64,000 nucleotides of DNA from Gelidibacter pelagius. GTDB taxonomy: Bacteria; Bacteroidota; Bacteroidia; Flavobacteriales; Flavobacteriaceae. The notes beneath the pieces were generated by a model that saw only the letters and a list, made by a program, of their open reading frames with translations, did no database searches and was not told the DNA's origin. The first letter of the stretch is position 1, and the number at the start of each line of letters is the position of its first letter. The translations under genes were made by a program, and so were the position numbers. The stretch spans positions 97,433 through 161,432 of the forward strand of contig NZ_JAGEVG010000013.1 in assembly GCF_017581925.1 (NCBI RefSeq). The letters run 5' to 3'. Positions 61,198 through 64,000 of this stretch are shown one piece after another.

Positions 61198-61683
61198 TTA
61201 ATCGATCGCTTTTTTGTTAAGGCGTTGTTCGGCCATTTTATTCAATTTATCATCTGCGCCATATTCCTCATCCAAAGTTTCCTTTAATGTGGAGGCAATC
61301 TTCTTATGTCCCAATTCCTTGGCATATCTTATGGCGGTTCCATAACCTGAAATCTCGTAGTGTTCTACGCGTTGTGCTTCAGCAATTAAACCGGCATTAT
61401 TGACATCATCATCTTTCTTCTCTTTGATAAAACTTTCAGCTTCCTTAATCAGTCCTTCCATGGCTTTACACGTTTCACCTTCGGGGTCAATCCCCAATTT
61501 GTCACAGACCTCTTCCAGACGTTTCTTGTGTTTTTTGGTTTCTTCCAAATGGTCTTCAAAAGCTTTTTTCAATTTGTCATCGGTTGCACTCTTGACCATC
61601 TTTGGCAGGGCTTTGATGAGTTGGTTTTCGGCACTGTACAAATCCTTTAATTGGTGCTCAAATAAATCTTCTAATGTTTTCAT
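61198..61683 (-). CDS. DUF892/YciE-YciF-type ferritin-like stress protein
   Basis: The 161-residue protein begins MKTLEDLFEHQLKDLYSAEN, the family signature, and runs as a four-helix bundle (LPKMVKSATDDKLKKAFEDH, LIAEAQRVEHYEISGYGTAI, EEYGADDKLNKMAE) with Glu and His residues in diiron-like positions. YciF-type proteins are induced by stress and bind metal in some structures. The Lys content is high near the C-terminus. Confidence 0.9.
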   Translation of the reverse strand: MKTLEDLFEHQLKDLYSAENQLIKALPKMVKSATDDKLKKAFEDHLEETKKHKKRLEEVCDKLGIDPEGETCKAMEGLIKEAESFIKEKKDDDVNNAGLIAEAQRVEHYEISGYGTAIRYAKELGHKKIASTLKETLDEEYGADDKLNKMAEQRLNKKAID

Positions 61684-61917
61684 TTTTTTAAATTTTATAG
61701 TTATTAATGATATGTGAATGTGATCTAATAAAAATATAACCTTGATGTTTTAGAATGTATTTCAAAAGCTAATTTGGTTGTCTTAAAAAAATCAATCAAC
61801 AAATTTTGAATGAATTTTGGACAAAAATGACCGTTGTCGACATCATGAACATTATAAAAAACATCAATTAAGTCATATAGGCGAAACAAAAGCGCTAGCC
61901 ATGTAAAAGAATTATAA

Positions 61918-62626
61918 AGAAAAGAAGCCAAAAAAGGAGAAGGACGTTATATCGATTACGACGACTTTTTATTGGTAGTGGCAAATAGATTGCGAAATGA
62001 CAAAGAAGCCAGGGATATATTAGGCAAACAAATAGAACATTTGTTGATTGATGAATTCCAGGATACAAATCCCCTCCAATGGTTTTTACTGGAAGCTTTT
62101 TTAGAGATTGCCCATTTTTATTGTGTGGGTGATGATGCCCAATCGATTTATTCAGTTAGAGGAGCAGATTTCAAGAATGTGCATTTACTTAAAGAGCGAG
62201 TGCCCGATTCTGAGATCCTGATCTTGGATAACAATTACCGGTCGACTCAAGAAATTTCGGATATTTCCAATTGGCTCATTGAGGACTCTCCTTTAGATTA
62301 TAAAAAACATTTAGTAGCATCCAGAGGTGCGGGAAGAGTTCCAAAATTAATAAATGTTTCAAAGTCAATGGGAAGAGGCCAATCTTATTTCCGAACATAT
62401 TTTGGAGAATTTCACTGAAAACAATAAACAGTTTGCAGATCATCTCATTCTCTCCAAATCGACCTATTATACAAAACCATTGCAGGCTGTATTCATTCAA
62501 AAGAAAATATCAAATGTCACCTACGACGGAAGAAAATTTATGGAGGCTGCACATATTAAGGATGTAATTTCGGCGCTTCGGGTCGCCAACAATTACTATG
62601 ATGAAATAGGACAGCTTAATCCGTAA
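61918..62626 (+). pseudogene. Frameshifted, truncated UvrD/Rep-type helicase
   Basis: Frame 1 (61918-62418) has YIDYDDFLLVVANRL, LLIDEFQDTNPLQWFLLEAF (motif II DEFQD), GDDAQSIYSVRGADFKNV (motif III) and LDNNYRSTQEIS (motif IV). After a shift near 62354-62375 the other frame continues QWEEANLISEHILENFTENN and ADHLILSKSTYYTKPLQAVF and AAHIKDVISALRVANNYYDEI, as in the 2B region of UvrD. Motif I (Walker A) and the end (motifs V, VI) are missing, so only the middle third survives, in two frames. Confidence 0.85.
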
Positions 62627-62704
62627 CATTTTTAAACATTCGTAGGGTAATTAGGCTGAATAACCATATTTTCGCATTTTTAAATAAATAAAAACACAAA
62701 TCTT

Positions 62705-62881
62705 ATGAAAGAACTTATTGAGAACATGCAAAGCACTTATGAATCATTTGAAAGTGATGCTAAATTGCAGTTAGAAAGCGGAAATAAATCAGCGGGAACA
62801 AGAGCAAGAAAATCGTCATTGGCCTTGGAGAAATTATTGAAAGAATTTCGTAAGGTTTCTATTGCGGAATCAAAGAAATAA
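62705..62881 (+). CDS. Hc1-like histone H1-family mini-protein
   Basis: The 58-residue protein begins MKELIENMQSTYESFESDA and has GNKSAGTRARKSSLALEKLL and KEFRKVSIAESKK. This is the short Bacteroidota relative of chlamydial Hc1 (histone H1-like), in which the ARARKSxLxLxKLLKEFRK segment is conserved. It should bind DNA or the nucleoid. A strong terminator follows at 62947-62974. Confidence 0.85.
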   Translation: MKELIENMQSTYESFESDAKLQLESGNKSAGTRARKSSLALEKLLKEFRKVSIAESKK

Positions 62882-62946
62882 TCATTAAGAACACTGTATC
62901 AATTCTACTCAAAACGGTTAGAATTTAATGCTTCTTATTAGAATCA

Positions 62947-62974
62947 AAAACCCCTTCAAATCTGGAGGGGTTTT
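62947..62974 (+). terminator. Hairpin terminator after the Hc1-like gene
   Basis: AAAACCCCT (62947-62955) pairs with AGGGGTTTT (62966-62974), extended inward by one wobble and one C-G pair. It is followed by TCTTGTTG. The position is 66 bp after the stop codon. Confidence 0.85.
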
Positions 62975-63827
62975 CTTGTTGTATATATAATAACGTTTTG
63001 TTTTTAGAAGTCAATCTTATTCTATTTTGATTCGTATTCGAATGCCATCGTTTTATTTCTGTTTCTTCACCAAATGTGTTTATCTTTTTTTTAGCATTTG
63101 GGAGTTGATCCAATATAATTAATAATAAAGAATGATGTTTTCATTCAAATAATTTTTCACTTGATCTCAACTTACCTAAATATTAATAAACGGATACCAA
63201 TAATGACGTCAATACAGTAAATGGATCTCTAAGGATATCAATGTCCAATAGTCAAATAGGTTACCATGTTATAAAATGTCTTTACCATAAGATTGTAATA
63301 ATTTAATGAGGTTTTAATGCTATTCATCATTAAGCTCAACTTAATATGTTTTCCTAAGTCAATAAGAGATTTGTTATTTGTTGATTAAAATGAGGTGATT
63401 CGGTGAGTAAATCCCATCTTATAATTTACGCACCTAATTCCATACCTATTGTGGATATTAGGAAATTTATTCCTTTATGGAACACTATTAATTCAACAGA
63501 ACTCCGCCATCTAAACTCTATTTAACTATATAGTACTAATCAGATTCAATATTTTATAAAATTAAAATAAAAAAATCAGAAGGAAACTCCAGTAAAAAAA
63601 CAATAGCGTTTTAAACGTTTGATAGAGAAAGGCTGATTTTATGCGGCATTTGAATGTTCAATTGGTATACTAGACCGAGAAAAAGATTTAGTTTTGAAAA
63701 CTCTTAGAAATGGTGAACAAACTTTTGACTAACCCAGAAGCTGCGTTTTTTGTAATTGTAATAAGACATATAATGTATAGGTTTATTTATAATTGACTAC
63801 TAATAAATTTCAACTTTAGTACCTTGC
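62975..63827. other. Long intergenic region, 853 bp, no recognised gene
   Basis: AT-rich DNA with stops in all frames. One 30-codon stretch at about 63639-63731 reads AAFECSIGILDREKDLVLKT then LRNGEQTFD and stops; it could be a gene remnant, but I cannot place it. Nothing else is seen. Confidence 0.45.
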
Positions 63828-63905
63828 TTAAATTAGTGAAACTCAATTTTTAAAAGTTGCGCAGCAATGAATTAAAAATTGTCAGTTGAACTAATCCCGC
63901 TTTTT
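63828..63905 (+). repeat. Long dispersed direct repeat, copy 2
   Basis: Same orientation as the copy at 38103-38190, about 25.7 kb away. It starts TTAAATTAGTGAAACTCAAT and ends CTAATCCCGCTTTT, with a 10-bp deletion relative to copy 1 near the end. Confidence 0.75.
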
Positions 63906-64000
63906 AGCGCATGAGCGTCAACCTAATTTTTAAAAAAGAGCACTAATTATATTTTAAAATACTGATTGTCAGAAGAGTATTTATCTTTACATAAATTAAT

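Noticed and set aside
63639..63731. Thirty-codon coding-like stretch in the last kilobase
   Set aside because: Too short and not assignable to any family; noted in the region entry only.

Overview
The window is chromosomal DNA of a member of the Bacteroidota, most likely a Flavobacteriaceae species. The evidence is AT-rich intergenic DNA, almost no Shine-Dalgarno sites, TAnnTTTG-type promoter boxes, a LytS/LytTR two-component pair, a TonB-dependent receptor with a carboxypeptidase-regulatory-like N-terminus, and flavobacterial families (DUF6090-type membrane protein, Hc1-like mini-histone, AraC protein with an HMA-like N-terminus). No tRNA, rRNA or CRISPR array was seen.

Region 1 (1-17.1 kb) is a carbon-metabolism supercluster. 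After the start of a PIG-L/LmbE gene, a cupin and an AraC regulator come three overlapping plus-strand genes: class I mannose-6-phosphate isomerase, a HAD-type (eukaryote-like) phosphomannomutase candidate, and a GH130 mannoside phosphorylase. Together they could take a beta-mannoside to fructose-6-phosphate. Facing them on the minus strand are pgi, pgl, zwf, gnd, a HAD phosphatase, tal, rpiB, tkt, a small protein, class I fructose-bisphosphate aldolase and rpe. This is every enzyme of both branches of the pentose phosphate pathway plus its links to glycolysis.

Region 2 (17.3-34.2 kb) is mixed: an APC permease, an MtfA-like peptidase, an AlkB-like dioxygenase, an outer-membrane barrel protein, a LytTR regulator and LytS-type kinase divergent from DoxX and a TonB receptor, a flavodoxin-like protein, a mercuric-reductase-like flavoprotein, MscS, and an M28 peptidase whose last 37 codons are cut off by an in-frame stop. 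Degenerate GC-richer repeats lie between several of these genes.

Region 3 (34.5-42.7 kb) is a defence and addiction island. It holds an AAA/DUF4143 ATPase behind a doubled palindromic promoter, a decayed HTH antitoxin start, a hybrid histidine kinase, an internally deleted Fic gene, and a 1274-residue fused restriction-methyltransferase. Inside the methyltransferase, just before its NPPY motif, is an intact IS200/REP-type HUH (Y1) transposase domain. The 3' end of this gene is repeated 92 bp downstream, which suggests past cassette exchange.

Region 4 (42.7-64 kb) is stress and DNA protection: NmrA-like and serine hydrolase genes, a VTT membrane protein, an SDR stress dehydrogenase, a SemiSWEET, the NHEJ pair Ku-LigD followed by a 37-residue Lys-rich peptide, an AraC regulator, a GH130 enzyme overlapping tail-to-tail with a large GT4 protein, an HPII-like catalase, DUF421 and DUF892 proteins, and an Hc1-like mini-histone. 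Two gene remnants (DUF1989 and UvrD-type helicase) lie between them. The last kilobase has no recognisable gene.
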